Of a stretch of DNA of 64,000 bases, positions 15,645 through 24,800 are shown in pieces. Below the pieces are notes generated by a model, which worked only from the letters and a program-made list of their open reading frames with translations, did no database searches and was not told the origin of the DNA. The translations under genes and the position numbers were made by a program. This DNA is from DASXKD01 sp963703605 (GTDB lineage: Bacteria; Actinomycetota; Actinomycetes; Streptosporangiales; Streptosporangiaceae): positions 131,564 through 195,563 of the forward strand of contig CAVPFC010000046.1 of NCBI GenBank assembly GCA_963703605.1, given 5' to 3'. The first letter of the stretch is position 1; each line of letters begins with the position of its first letter.

Positions 15645-17567
15645 TCAGCCGTCCTGCGGCGCGCCGTCGGCGGCCCCGGCGACGGCTTCGGTCGCGAACC
15701 CCCTCGCCTGAAGCGAGAACAACCGCGCGTAGGTGCCCTGGCGGGCCATCAGCGCGTCATGCCCGCCCTGCTCGGTGACCACGCCATCCACGAGCACGAC
15801 GATGTGGTCGGCCTCGCGGACCGCGTTGAGCCGGTGCGAGACCAGCAGCGTGGCGTGACCGCGGCGCTGCGCCTGAAGGTTGCGGTGGATCTCGTGTTCG
15901 GCCTCCGCGTCCAGGCCGGAGCTGGGCTCGTCGAGGATGATCAGGTCCCGGTCGCCGCGCAGGAACACGCGGGCCAGCGCGAGGCGCTGCCACTGCCCGC
16001 CGGACAGCAGCACGCCGGTCTCCGGGTTCTGCTTGTCCGCCAGGTCGAAGAACGTCCGGGTGAGCAGGGTGCCGTAGCCCTTCGGCAGCGCCGCGACGGT
16101 GTCGTGGATGCGGGCACGCCGCGCGGCGGCCGCGAGGGCCCCGGCGTCGCCCGCCAGGCCGAGTTCCCCGACGGCGATGTTCTCGGCCGCGCTGAGCTCG
16201 TAGGTCATGTAGTCCTGGAACACGACGCTGACCCGGCGCCGTAGCTCGGTGGGGTCGAAGTCGCGCAGGTCCACTCCGTCCCACAGGATCCGGCCCCGGT
16301 CGGGGTCGTAGAACCGGCACAGCAGCTTCACCACGGTGCTCTTGCCCGCGCCGTTGTGGCCCACGAGGGCGACGGCCTCGCCCGGCGGGATGAACAGGCT
16401 CACGCCGCGCAGGACCCAGGGCTGGTCCGGGCCGTAACGGAACCAGACATGATCAAGCTCGATCCCGCGCCGCAGCGCCCGCGCCGGGGCGGGCTCGGCC
16501 GGCACGGCCAGGTCCGGCTGGTGCTGGACCACCTCCTGGTAGGCGCGGAAGGTGAGCACCGCCTGGTAGGTCATCGCAGCGTTGTTGATGATCATGGCCA
16601 GCCCCGATGCCACGGCCAGCAGCGCCGCCACCAGGAGGGAGACATCGCCCACCGTCAGCCTGCCGCGCGCCGCCTGGGAGACCGCCCACCACAGGCCCAC
16701 GCCGGTCACGATCGCCGTCAGCGTGCCGAGCAGGCTGTAGATGACGAGCTCGCGGCGGTCGACCCGCTCGTTCTCGCGGTGGATCGTGCGGAGCTCGTCC
16801 AGCATCCTGTTCCGGAAGAACGAGCCCAGCCCGAACAGCCGTATCTCCTTCGCGGCCGCGTGGCTGGAGAGCAGGTTGGCGTAGAAGTACTGGCGCCGCT
16901 CCGCGTGGCTCAGCCCGGCCACCATGTCCGCTCTGCGGCGGGCGATGCCCAGCTCAGCGATCATCTCCGGGATCGTGGCCAGCACCACGATGCCGGCCAG
17001 CAGCGGGCTGAGCACGATCAGCGTGATCAGGAATCCGCAGAGGGTCAGCGCGGACGACACGATGCCGACGCCGTTCGAAAGGATGATCCCGGGGCCGGCC
17101 CGCCCCGCCTGCTGCGCCATGGACAGCTTGTTCTGGAAGCTGGGATCCTCCAGCGTGCGCAGGCCAGCGAGGCGGGTGACCGAGCTGAACAGCTCGAGGC
17201 TGGCGTGCCGCTGAAACGCGCGGGTCGACCGCGCCGACAGGTACTGGGTGATGTTGGGCAGGACGCCGCCCACGCCGCCGGCCACGGCCATCGCCAGTAT
17301 CAGGGGCATCAGGTCCGCCCCGCGATCGTGGCCGGCCAGGTCGTCCAGAATGGCGCGCAGCAACCACGCCAGCGCGACCGGGACCACGCCGGACACCACG
17401 GTGAGCGCGAGGCGCAGCAGGAACACCACGCGGTGGGCCCGCCAGGCCATGGCGAGCACCCCGGCCAGGGCCTTAGCCGTCGAGCCCGCGGGCGCGGCCG
17501 AGCGGTCCCGCAGGATCGGCTGAGCCCGGCCGTTGCGGCGGGCCCGGGCGGCACTGGTCAAGGGCAT
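15645..17567 (-). CDS. ABC transporter, fused permease and ATPase, putative peptide exporter
   Basis: A 640 aa half-transporter. About six transmembrane helices lie in residues 45-340. The nucleotide-binding domain follows with Walker A ALVGHNGAGKSTVVKLL, signature LSGGQWQRLALAR, Walker B LIILDEPSSGLD and the switch His in LLVSHRLNAV. The N-terminus is short and basic, with no C39 leader-peptidase domain. It starts 69 bases after the precursor-peptide gene and is followed by the MauE and S26 genes. I infer it exports the cysteine-rich peptide; other substrates are possible. The ribosome site at ATG 17567 is weak. Confidence 0.93.
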   Translation of the reverse strand: MPLTSAARARRNGRAQPILRDRSAAPAGSTAKALAGVLAMAWRAHRVVFLLRLALTVVSGVVPVALAWLLRAILDDLAGHDRGADLMPLILAMAVAGGVGGVLPNITQYLSARSTRAFQRHASLELFSSVTRLAGLRTLEDPSFQNKLSMAQQAGRAGPGIILSNGVGIVSSALTLCGFLITLIVLSPLLAGIVVLATIPEMIAELGIARRRADMVAGLSHAERRQYFYANLLSSHAAAKEIRLFGLGSFFRNRMLDELRTIHRENERVDRRELVIYSLLGTLTAIVTGVGLWWAVSQAARGRLTVGDVSLLVAALLAVASGLAMIINNAAMTYQAVLTFRAYQEVVQHQPDLAVPAEPAPARALRRGIELDHVWFRYGPDQPWVLRGVSLFIPPGEAVALVGHNGAGKSTVVKLLCRFYDPDRGRILWDGVDLRDFDPTELRRRVSVVFQDYMTYELSAAENIAVGELGLAGDAGALAAAARRARIHDTVAALPKGYGTLLTRTFFDLADKQNPETGVLLSGGQWQRLALARVFLRGDRDLIILDEPSSGLDAEAEHEIHRNLQAQRRGHATLLVSHRLNAVREADHIVVLVDGVVTEQGGHDALMARQGTYARLFSLQARGFATEAVAGAADGAPQDG

Positions 17568-17636
17568 AAGGACCTCGAGATGGCCGGGCGGCCGCCGGGG
17601 CCTGGCATCACCAGGCCCCAGCGGCTCATGGGAGCG

Positions 17637-17837
17637 TCAGCAGGCGATGAAGTCGTTGTAGCAGCTGCCGCAGAACACCTTGCAGGCACAGTTGTACGAG
17701 CAAGGCTTCACGTAAACCGAGTGGTTGTGGCAGTAACACTCCTGCAACCACGGGTCCGGTGGGCAACAGGCACCCGCGGTGGCGCGTGGCGCAACCATGC
17801 TCAGCATGCGGTCGGCGAGCTCTGTGACGATTCGCAT
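17637..17837 (-). CDS. Cysteine-rich ribosomal precursor peptide (putative disulfide bacteriocin/RiPP)
   Basis: A 66 aa peptide. Residues 1-23 form a leader (MRIVTELADRMLSMVAPR, then ATAGA) with no Sec-type hydrophobic core. The remaining 43 residues hold ten cysteines at 24, 25, 34, 36, 46, 50, 52, 56, 59 and 66, enough for five disulfides, with CC, CxC and CxxC spacings and a C-terminal Cys. An A-G-A triplet sits just before Cys24, an AxA-type signal peptidase site. The ribosome site AAGGAGGTGA before ATG 17837 is the best in the window, consistent with high expression. It lies between a TlpA-like gene and an ABC exporter. Activity is unknown: antimicrobial, metal-binding or signalling are all possible. 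Confidence 0.82.
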   Translation of the reverse strand: MRIVTELADRMLSMVAPRATAGACCPPDPWLQECYCHNHSVYVKPCSYNCACKVFCGSCYNDFIAC

Positions 17838-17871
17838 AAGCTTTCACCTCCTTCCGGGTCGCTGGTGTCCC

Positions 17872-17911
17872 TGGCGCGCCGCCTGCCTGGCCTGGCCACG
17901 CGGCGGCGCCA
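17872..17911 (-). promoter_or_regulatory. GC-rich hairpin upstream of the precursor peptide gene
   Basis: Within the 105-base gap between the TlpA-like stop and the precursor start, 17872-17883 can pair with 17902-17911 with a two-base bulge. It could be an attenuator, a processing site or a stabiliser that sets separate expression of the precursor. It has no T-tract. Pairing is judged by eye only. Confidence 0.3.
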
Positions 17912-17942
17912 GCCCCTGGCCTGCTCACCCGGCAGCCCAGGT

Positions 17943-18497
17943 TCAGGCGAGAGCGGGTTCCGGCAGCGTCTGCGGGTCGTATCCGGACGCGAGCATGGTC
18001 CCGTCTGCGCCAAGCAGGCAGAACGCCGGGTATCCAGCGACCTTGAAGGCCTTGGCAACCGCCCCGTCCTCCTGTTCCAAGCAGATCTGGGCGAACCCGG
18101 CGAGGCTCTCCAGGTACGGGGGTGGCTTGCCCTCATCCCCGACCACGACGGCGAGTACGCTCGGCCGGTCGATGTGGCGGGTGGTCAGGTACTCCAGGAA
18201 CGGCGGGACCCGTTCGGGGCAGATCGAGCACGCCGTCGAAAAGAAGGCCACGACTTGCAGGGCGGCGCTGGCGTCCACGCGCTGGCCATCGAGGGTCACC
18301 ACGGCGAACGTGCCGGGCAGTTCGCCGTGGGCCAAGCCGATCACGGGCGGCCCGGGCAGCCCGTGCCCACGGTTTTCGGCGAGCATCGCCGTGTGTTCCC
18401 TGAGCCGGCGGATCACGCCGAAGGTCAGGAGCAGGTCCAGCAGGCAGAGAGCGCCCACTACGGCGACTGCGGCGATGACGATGAGCACGGGCCTCAT
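17943..18497 (-). CDS. TlpA/MauD-like membrane-anchored thioredoxin
   Basis: A 184 aa protein with one N-terminal transmembrane helix (about 5-27) and an extracytoplasmic thioredoxin-fold domain. The active site is FFSTACSICPERVP (Cys90 and Cys93 from ATG 18497), with a cis-Pro in GYPAFCLL. The CSIC dipeptide is MauD/TlpA-like. ATG 18497 has AGAGGAG directly against it. GTG 18488 would have a better-spaced GGAG and could be the true start. It is first in the cluster, ahead of the ten-cysteine peptide, and is the likely partner of the MauE-like protein in disulfide handling. Extra Cys residues at about 18, 128 and 159 are notable. Confidence 0.85.
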   Translation of the reverse strand: MRPVLIVIAAVAVVGALCLLDLLLTFGVIRRLREHTAMLAENRGHGLPGPPVIGLAHGELPGTFAVVTLDGQRVDASAALQVVAFFSTACSICPERVPPFLEYLTTRHIDRPSVLAVVVGDEGKPPPYLESLAGFAQICLEQEDGAVAKAFKVAGYPAFCLLGADGTMLASGYDPQTLPEPALA

Positions 18498-18756
18498 CTC
18501 CTCTGGTCACCATCGGCGTGGCTGGCGGCCGCGCGCCGGAACCAGGCGGCTGGCCGTTCCACCGTGCTCCCAGGCTCTGGGATGCCCGTAGCGGCTCAGT
18601 AGCGCAGGCGTAGCGCGCGAGTAGCCTCGCAGGCAGGCATGCGCACCGGGGCGCCGCGGGCGTGCGCTGCCCGTCGCGCGGCTGGCGGCCTGGCTCAGTG
18701 GCGGCCGGGTCCGGTGTCTGGTAAAGGCGCTCCGCAGGATGCGGCAGGATGGAGTC

Positions 18757-19695
18757 ATGCAACCGCGGAACTTCTCGCTGTACGGCGCCGTCGACCTTGG
18801 CGCGCGCCAGGCCGCCGCGCAGCGCCAGGCGTCAGCCGCAGACGGCCAGAGCGCTCCGCACAGCGAATACGTGTTCGACGTGACAGAAGCGGCATTCGAG
18901 ACGGACGTGCTGGAACGCTCCCGCACCGTCCCGGTGGTCATGGACCTGTGGGCCGAGTGGTGCGGCCCGTGCAAGCAGCTGAGCCCGGTGCTGGAGAAGC
19001 TCGTCGTCGAGGCGGCCGGCGACTGGGTGCTCGCCAAGGTGGACGTGGATGCCAACCCGCAGCTCAGCGCGGCGTTGCAGGTGCAGAGCATCCCGATGGT
19101 CCTGGCCGTGATCGGCGGCCAGCTCGTGCCGGGTTTCCTCGGTGCCTTGCCCGAGGCTCAGGTCCGCCAGTGGCTCAGCCAGGTCGTCCAGGTCGCGCAG
19201 CAGATGGGCCTGGCCGACGAGGGCCAGGACGGGGAGGGGCAGGACGACGGCCAGCCGGAGGAACCCGGGGCCGGCGGTTACCTGGACCCGGAACTGGCCG
19301 CGGCCCAGCAGGCGATGGAGCGCGGTGACCTCGACGGCGCCGCGGCCGCGTTCGAGCGGATGCTGGCCACCAGTCCCGGCGACCCGGTGGCCACCGTGGG
19401 GCTGGCCCGGGTGAACCTGTTCCGCCGGGTGGACTCCTACGACCAGGCCCAGGCCCGCCGGGACGCGGCGGCCCATCCCGGTGACGCGGACGCGCAGATC
19501 CGCGTCGCGGACATCGATCTGGCGCTCGGCCACGTGGAGGAGGCCTTCGACCGGCTGCTCGGCGTGGTCCGGCGGACGTCGGGGGAGGAGAAGAACAAGG
19601 TCAGGCTGCACCTGGTCAGCCTGTTCGAGATGTTCCCGCCCCGGGACCCGCTGGTCACCAAGGCCCGCTCCACCCTGTCCAGCCTGCTGTTTTAG
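18757..19695 (+). CDS. Thioredoxin-like protein with C-terminal TPR domain
   Basis: A 312 aa cytoplasmic protein. The thioredoxin domain (about 36-145) has the intact active site LWAEWCGPCKQL (Cys69, Cys72) and the cis-Pro in QSIPMVLAV. The C-terminal half (about 190-310) is TPR-like, as in CnoX/YbbN co-chaperone-redoxins that hand unfolded proteins to GroEL/DnaK. ATG 18757 with GGAG is preferred to 18739. It is divergent from the peptide cluster across 259 bases in which I see no other gene, so it may be a housekeeping neighbour. It overlaps the convergent MarR gene by four bases. Confidence 0.88.
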   Translation: MQPRNFSLYGAVDLGARQAAAQRQASAADGQSAPHSEYVFDVTEAAFETDVLERSRTVPVVMDLWAEWCGPCKQLSPVLEKLVVEAAGDWVLAKVDVDANPQLSAALQVQSIPMVLAVIGGQLVPGFLGALPEAQVRQWLSQVVQVAQQMGLADEGQDGEGQDDGQPEEPGAGGYLDPELAAAQQAMERGDLDGAAAAFERMLATSPGDPVATVGLARVNLFRRVDSYDQAQARRDAAAHPGDADAQIRVADIDLALGHVEEAFDRLLGVVRRTSGEEKNKVRLHLVSLFEMFPPRDPLVTKARSTLSSLLF

Positions 19696-20201
19696 CGGGT
19701 GCGGGGGTCGCTGGGGTCGGGTTCGGCGAGCTTCTCCAGCGCGGGGAGCGCCGCGGCCAGCGCGGCACGCTGCTCGTCGGTGAGCGTCTGCAGCCGGCCG
19801 GCCAGCAGGATCGTGCTCTGTTCCCGGATCCGCTCGAGCACCTCGTGCCCGGCCGCTGCGATCGTCAGCGTGCTCGCCCGCGCGTCCCCGGGCACCGGGC
19901 ACCGTTCCACGTACCCGCGGTCTTCCAGCACGGTCACCAGCCTGGTGAGGGTGGACGGGGCGATGCCCTCCGCCGCGGCGAGGTCGCCGAGCCGTAGCGG
20001 GCCGATCCGGTCGACCGTGGCGAGCGCCGAGAGCTGGGTGGGCGTGAGGCCCGCGAGTTCGTGGCGGCGCAGCCAGCGGGAAAGCCGGGCGATGGCCACC
20101 CGCAGCCGGGCCACGTCGGTCGCCGCCAGGGGGAGCGGCGCCGCGGGTGCCGTCTGTTCGGGATGGGCAGGACGGCTGCCGGTGACGCTACCGCGGGGCA
20201 C
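19692..20201 (-). CDS. MarR-family transcriptional regulator
   Basis: A 169 aa winged-helix regulator. The core (about 45-135) reads LTPTQLSALATVDRIGPLRLGDLAAAEG followed by STLTRLVTVLEDRGYVERCPVPGDARASTLTI, the typical MarR recognition helix and wing. The GTG start at 20201 lacks a strong ribosome site and the first 25 residues are low-complexity, so an internal start is possible. It precedes no obvious target on its own strand apart from itself, and the glycosyltransferase operon ends 51 bases upstream of it. Effector unknown. Confidence 0.85.
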   Translation of the reverse strand: MPRGSVTGSRPAHPEQTAPAAPLPLAATDVARLRVAIARLSRWLRRHELAGLTPTQLSALATVDRIGPLRLGDLAAAEGIAPSTLTRLVTVLEDRGYVERCPVPGDARASTLTIAAAGHEVLERIREQSTILLAGRLQTLTDEQRAALAAALPALEKLAEPDPSDPRTR

Positions 20202-20252
20202 TCTTGAAGGGTACGTGGCGGGCGGGGAGTTCCATACCTGCCGCGCGGATCC

Positions 20253-21800
20253 TCAACGGGCGGCGGCCGGGACCGGTACGGGTTCGTCCTGCTCGGTGAC
20301 CAGCCCGTGCTCGGTCAGCTCCCAGTAGTGCCGCCGGCTCGGCCGCAGCAGCTGGAAGAGCGCCTTGTACGCGGCAACGCTCATCATGGCCCAGTACACG
20401 GGTATGGCGAGCATGGTGCGCACCGCGCCGTACAGGCCCCGGTCCATGCACCCCGCCATCATCGACTGCATCATGAGCAGGTTGCCGATCAGCATCGAAA
20501 AGACGCCGAGGTAGAGGATCGGGGCGGGAAACAGCGGCCGGATATGAGCGGGCCCGCTGATCAGGTAGACGCAGGCCAGCGCCCAGAAGATGGGGTTCAG
20601 CAGGCCGGTGAGGCTGGAGAAGCCAAGGGTGAGCTGGAAGCTGAGGAACTGGCGCAGGCCCAGATCGCGCAGTAGCTGCCACGGCGAGCGCATGTGCACC
20701 AGCCAGGTCTGGTAGTAGCCCTTGATCCAGCGGCTGCGCTGCCGGATCCAGTTGCCGACCTTGCTGTTGGCTTCCTCCTCGGTCACCGAGAGCATCATCC
20801 GGACGGCCCAGCCGCGGCGGGCGATGCGCATGCCCAGGTCGGCGTCCTCGGTGACGTTGTACGAATCCCAGGCGCCCAGGTCCCGGAGCGCGTCCGTGCG
20901 GAAGTGGTTGGACGTGCCGCCCAGCGGGATCGGGACGCGGAACCGGTCCAGCCCCCGCAGCACGAGGCTGAAGTTCAGCGCGTACTCGGCGGCGAAGCAG
21001 CGGGTGAGCCAGTTGGTCCACGGGTTCCAGTACTGCAACTCCGCCTGCACGCACACGACCCAGGAGGGAAGAGACCGGAACGCCGCCACCGCCTTGAGCA
21101 ACTGCTCGGGCTCGGGCCGGTCCTCGGCGTCGAAGATGACGCAGAACTCCCCCCTGGCGTGCAACAGCCCGACGTTGCACGCCTTGGGCTTGGTGCGCGG
21201 CCCGTGCGGCGGGATGAGCACGGTCTCGAACCTGCTGTCGGGATTGAGCCGGTCAACCGCCGCGCGGGTGAGCTGATCGTCCTCTTCTATCAGCAGCAGG
21301 ACCTGGAGCCGGTCCGCCGGGTAGTAGAGGCGGGAGAGCTTCGCCATGAGCCCCGGCAGCACCGCCTCCTCGCGGTACAGCGGGACCAGGATCGAGTACA
21401 CGGGCAGCCTCATCCGGGCGACCTCACGCAGTTCCGACCGCGAGAACCGCATCACCGGCGCCTCCTGCGCGGCCACCACCAGAAACAGCCGGAAGGCGAT
21501 CACGGCGATATAGACGAGGGTGGCGGCGCCGATCGCGGCCGTGGCCCAGTCGACCGGGGCGGGCCCGAGCCCGGTCGCCAGCCGGACGCCGAGCGCCGCG
21601 AGCAGCAGCGCGCCCGCGGCCACGAGGGTCGCGGCCTGCCCGGGGCTGACCAGGGTGCGCGCGCTCAGCCGGTCGGGCAGCTGCCAGTCCGGGTACTCCT
21701 CCTCCTCCTCCGCCTCCGGCCGGTCCTCCTCCTCCGCCTCCGGCCGGCCTGATGGCCGGCGGCGGCGGGCGAGCAGTGGCCGGGTCAGCAGCGGGGTCAT
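20253..21800 (-). CDS. Membrane glycosyltransferase family 2 (processive, cellulose-synthase-like)
   Basis: A 515 aa membrane enzyme. An acidic N-terminus contains a short duplicated PEAEEEDR motif. Two helices (about 48-70 and 78-105) precede the GT-A domain (about 120-345) with DAEDRPEP (substrate Asp), NVTEDADLGMRIA (acidic motif) and QRSRWIKGYYQTW (QxxRW of processive enzymes). Several C-terminal helices follow. These motifs suggest polymerisation or transport of a beta-linked polysaccharide; the sugar is unknown. ATG 21800 is three bases after the stop of the upstream GtrA-GT2 fusion, so the two form an operon. Confidence 0.88.
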   Translation of the reverse strand: MTPLLTRPLLARRRRPSGRPEAEEEDRPEAEEEEEYPDWQLPDRLSARTLVSPGQAATLVAAGALLLAALGVRLATGLGPAPVDWATAAIGAATLVYIAVIAFRLFLVVAAQEAPVMRFSRSELREVARMRLPVYSILVPLYREEAVLPGLMAKLSRLYYPADRLQVLLLIEEDDQLTRAAVDRLNPDSRFETVLIPPHGPRTKPKACNVGLLHARGEFCVIFDAEDRPEPEQLLKAVAAFRSLPSWVVCVQAELQYWNPWTNWLTRCFAAEYALNFSLVLRGLDRFRVPIPLGGTSNHFRTDALRDLGAWDSYNVTEDADLGMRIARRGWAVRMMLSVTEEEANSKVGNWIRQRSRWIKGYYQTWLVHMRSPWQLLRDLGLRQFLSFQLTLGFSSLTGLLNPIFWALACVYLISGPAHIRPLFPAPILYLGVFSMLIGNLLMMQSMMAGCMDRGLYGAVRTMLAIPVYWAMMSVAAYKALFQLLRPSRRHYWELTEHGLVTEQDEPVPVPAAAR

Positions 21801-21803
21801 CCG

Positions 21804-24800
21804 TTACCTCGGGAGAGTGGCGGGCGGGACGGCGGGCGGGAACTCGTACTGCCCCAGCGCTGACCGGCGCCGCCGGTGCACGCGAGCATGCGCCGCCTTC
21901 CGCGGCGCGGTGCCATTCCGCCCGGTGCCCAAGCCGTCATGGGCCCGGGATCCGGGGCCACGGTGCCGGTGGTGATGCGGCGGCCGGCGGACGTGCTTTC
22001 CCGGGGCGAGCGGCGGCGGGCCGCCCGGTCCCTTCGGCGGGCTGTACTGCTCACGGGCCGGGCCCAGCTCGTAGATGAGGCGGTTGGGGTCGTGGTAGAC
22101 GAGGTGGTAGCGATCGAGCTTGGCGGTGCCGTGCAGCCGCTGGTACACCTCGTCGGTGTTGCCGGGCGTGGACCGCATGTAGATCCAGCGTATTCCGTGG
22201 GCGGCCGGATTTTCCAGGTCCCGGCCCCACTCGCGGAAGCTGCCCTCGTAAACGACCTCGCCGAGCGGAAGGCGGGACGCGAACGTCACGGTCTCGTTCC
22301 CGAACGACTCCATCAGCACCGTGCCGCCGGTGTAGTGCGACCTGAGCCAGTCCGCCGCAACGGCGTTCGCCCGCTCCGTGGAGGTGGCGCGGAAGTCGAG
22401 CGCCTCGGTCAGGGTGGTGATGCCGCCGCGAAGGACCAGCCCGGCGCACGCCAGCGCCGCGAGCCCCAGCAGCGCGTAGCTGGTTCCGCGCAGCCAGCCC
22501 GGCACGCGGGGCGGGAGCAGCGTCGCCAGGCAGCCGATGAAGATCGCCGTCGGGAGCACCATGAGCAGCCCGAAGCGGACGTTGTAAAGGCTGCCGTTGA
22601 GCTGGGTGACGTGCAGGGGCCGCTGCCCGGAGTACAGCGCGTAGATGTAGAACGGGATGAAGCTCAGCAGGGTCAGCGGCGCGATCGTCTCCGGCCGCAG
22701 CCGGGTGCAGATGAGGTACCAGATGAGCCCGGCGGCGCCGAGCGCCAGTGCCAGTGCCCCGGCGTTGTCGATCATGGCGTACAGGTAGGTCAGGGCGGCG
22801 ATCCCCCAGTGCCCGATGGCCTTGTCCGCGTGCGAGACCCACAGCGATGGCTTGGCGAACGGCCCGGTCTGGAAGTAGAGGGCGTCGTGGAAGATCACGG
22901 CGTTCCACAGCACCCAGCCGACGATGCCGCTCATGCCGACGGTCGCGAAGAAGATCACGTTGGCCTCGGCCGCCTGCAACCGCGACCACCACCGGAACCT
23001 GGCCAGCCCGCGCGCCGGCCGGATGCTGGGGCCGGGGCCGAGGAAGTCATGCGCCGGCGATCGCCATGCCACGTAGGCCACGGCCAGGGCGAGCGCCACA
23101 CACATCACCCAGCCCTCGTACCGGGTGAGGCTGGCCAGCAGGCCCGCCGCGCCGGTCGCGGCCAGATCGATGTAGCGCGCGGTCTGGCACCAGCGCAGCA
23201 AGTAGTAGACCGAGGCGGCGATGCAGCCGACGAGGAGCAGCTCCGTCATCGGTGTGGTCTGAAGATAGAGGACGTTGGGATTGGCGCCGAACGCTACCGC
23301 GGCGATGAGCCCGGCGGCCCGCGTGCCGGTGACGCCCTTCGCGATCAGATACGTATACCTGACCGCCAGGACATAGGCGGCCATGGACACGGCCGATCCG
23401 GCGAAGCCCGAGTAGTACCAGGCGTTCACCCAGATGAGCGGCGCCGCAAACAGGTGCGGCAGCGGCAGCCAGACCGCGCCGAGCTGTGCCGCGCCGGGCG
23501 TCGGGGAGTTAACCACGCGACGGGCGATCAGCAGGTGGGAGATCGCGTCGGGGTAGGCCAGCGTCGCGTGCCGGTGCACGAAGTACACGTAGCTGGCTAT
23601 GGACGCGGCGATCGCCCCCGTCGTTACGAGGGCGAGTACCGCGTCCTTGGGGTGGAGCAGCCGGCGCAGCGCACGCCCCGGCGCCCGTTGGGCCCCGATC
23701 CGGGCCGAGAGCGCGAGCAGGCTGACCACCGACCGGATGATCACCGACGGTTTCGCGCCGGTCTGCTCACCGAACCGGCGCGGAAAATGCTCCACGGGAC
23801 GCTCGATGATGTGCGTGTCCTTCAGCCGCAGCTTCGCGACCAGCTCGGGGGAGACCGTGGCGGCCGCGCCCGTCAGCTTGATCCCGCGCAGCGACCGGCG
23901 GTCGATCAGCTTGTAGGAGCAGTCCACGTCCTTGACGCCCACCGGGAGCAGCAGGCGGCTCACGGTCGTCCACAGGAACGCGTTGACCCGGCGGTACAGC
24001 GGATCGGCCCGGTGTTCGCGGTAGCCGAACACCGCGTCGGCGCGCTCGGTCCGGGCCGCCTTGAGGAACTCGGGGAGCTGCGTGGCCCGGAACTGGCCGT
24101 CGGAGTCGGTGAAGAAGATCCACCGGTGATCGGTCCGCTCCAGCGCCGTCGTGAGGCCGGTGGAGACGGCCGCACCGTAGCCGCGGTTCACCGGGTGGTG
24201 AACCACCAGCACCCGGCCGGGATTCTCGGCCGCGAGGCGATCGGCGACCTCCCCGGTCCGGTCCTGGCTGCCGTCGTCGACGACCACCACGCAGTGGGGC
24301 ACGCCCATTAACGTCGGCACGCGCAGGAAGTCAGCGACGGTCGTCGCGAGGTTGTACTCCTCCCGGTACGCGGGCATCACGATCGTCACCCCGTCGGCCG
24401 CTATCTCGGCGTCCGGGAAGCCGGCCGCTCCCGCCCCGCCGCCCGGTGGGCTGGCCGTCACGAAGGGGGCGGCGCCGTCCAGCACGAGGGGGCCGGCGCT
24501 GGCCGTGACCAGGAGGCCGGTGCCGGTTGTCACCAGGGAGGCGGTGCCGGCCGTCAGGTACGGCTCCCGAAGGTGCCCGTCCGGCGCCGCCAGCCCGTCC
24601 GCGGCTGGGCTGGCCGCGGACAGCATCGCCTCGGCACCGCGCGTCAGGCGCTTGCGGCGGCTGCGGAAGATGAGCAGGTCGCACACGAGGTAGGTGACGG
24701 ACATCCCGCAGAGCACCCCGAGCGCGGCGGCGGTGAGGTTGCCGAGCCGGTGGTACCCGAGCGCGAAGACCGCCGTGTTGACGGCCAGGGACAGCAGCGC

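Noticed and set aside
16356..18602. 748-codon plus-strand frame across the ABC transporter and peptide genes
   Set aside because: Antisense shadow of several well-supported genes, with His/Gln/Arg-biased nonsense composition.
21876..24311. 811-codon plus-strand frame opposite the GtrA-GT2 fusion
   Set aside because: Shadow frame without ribosome site or domains.
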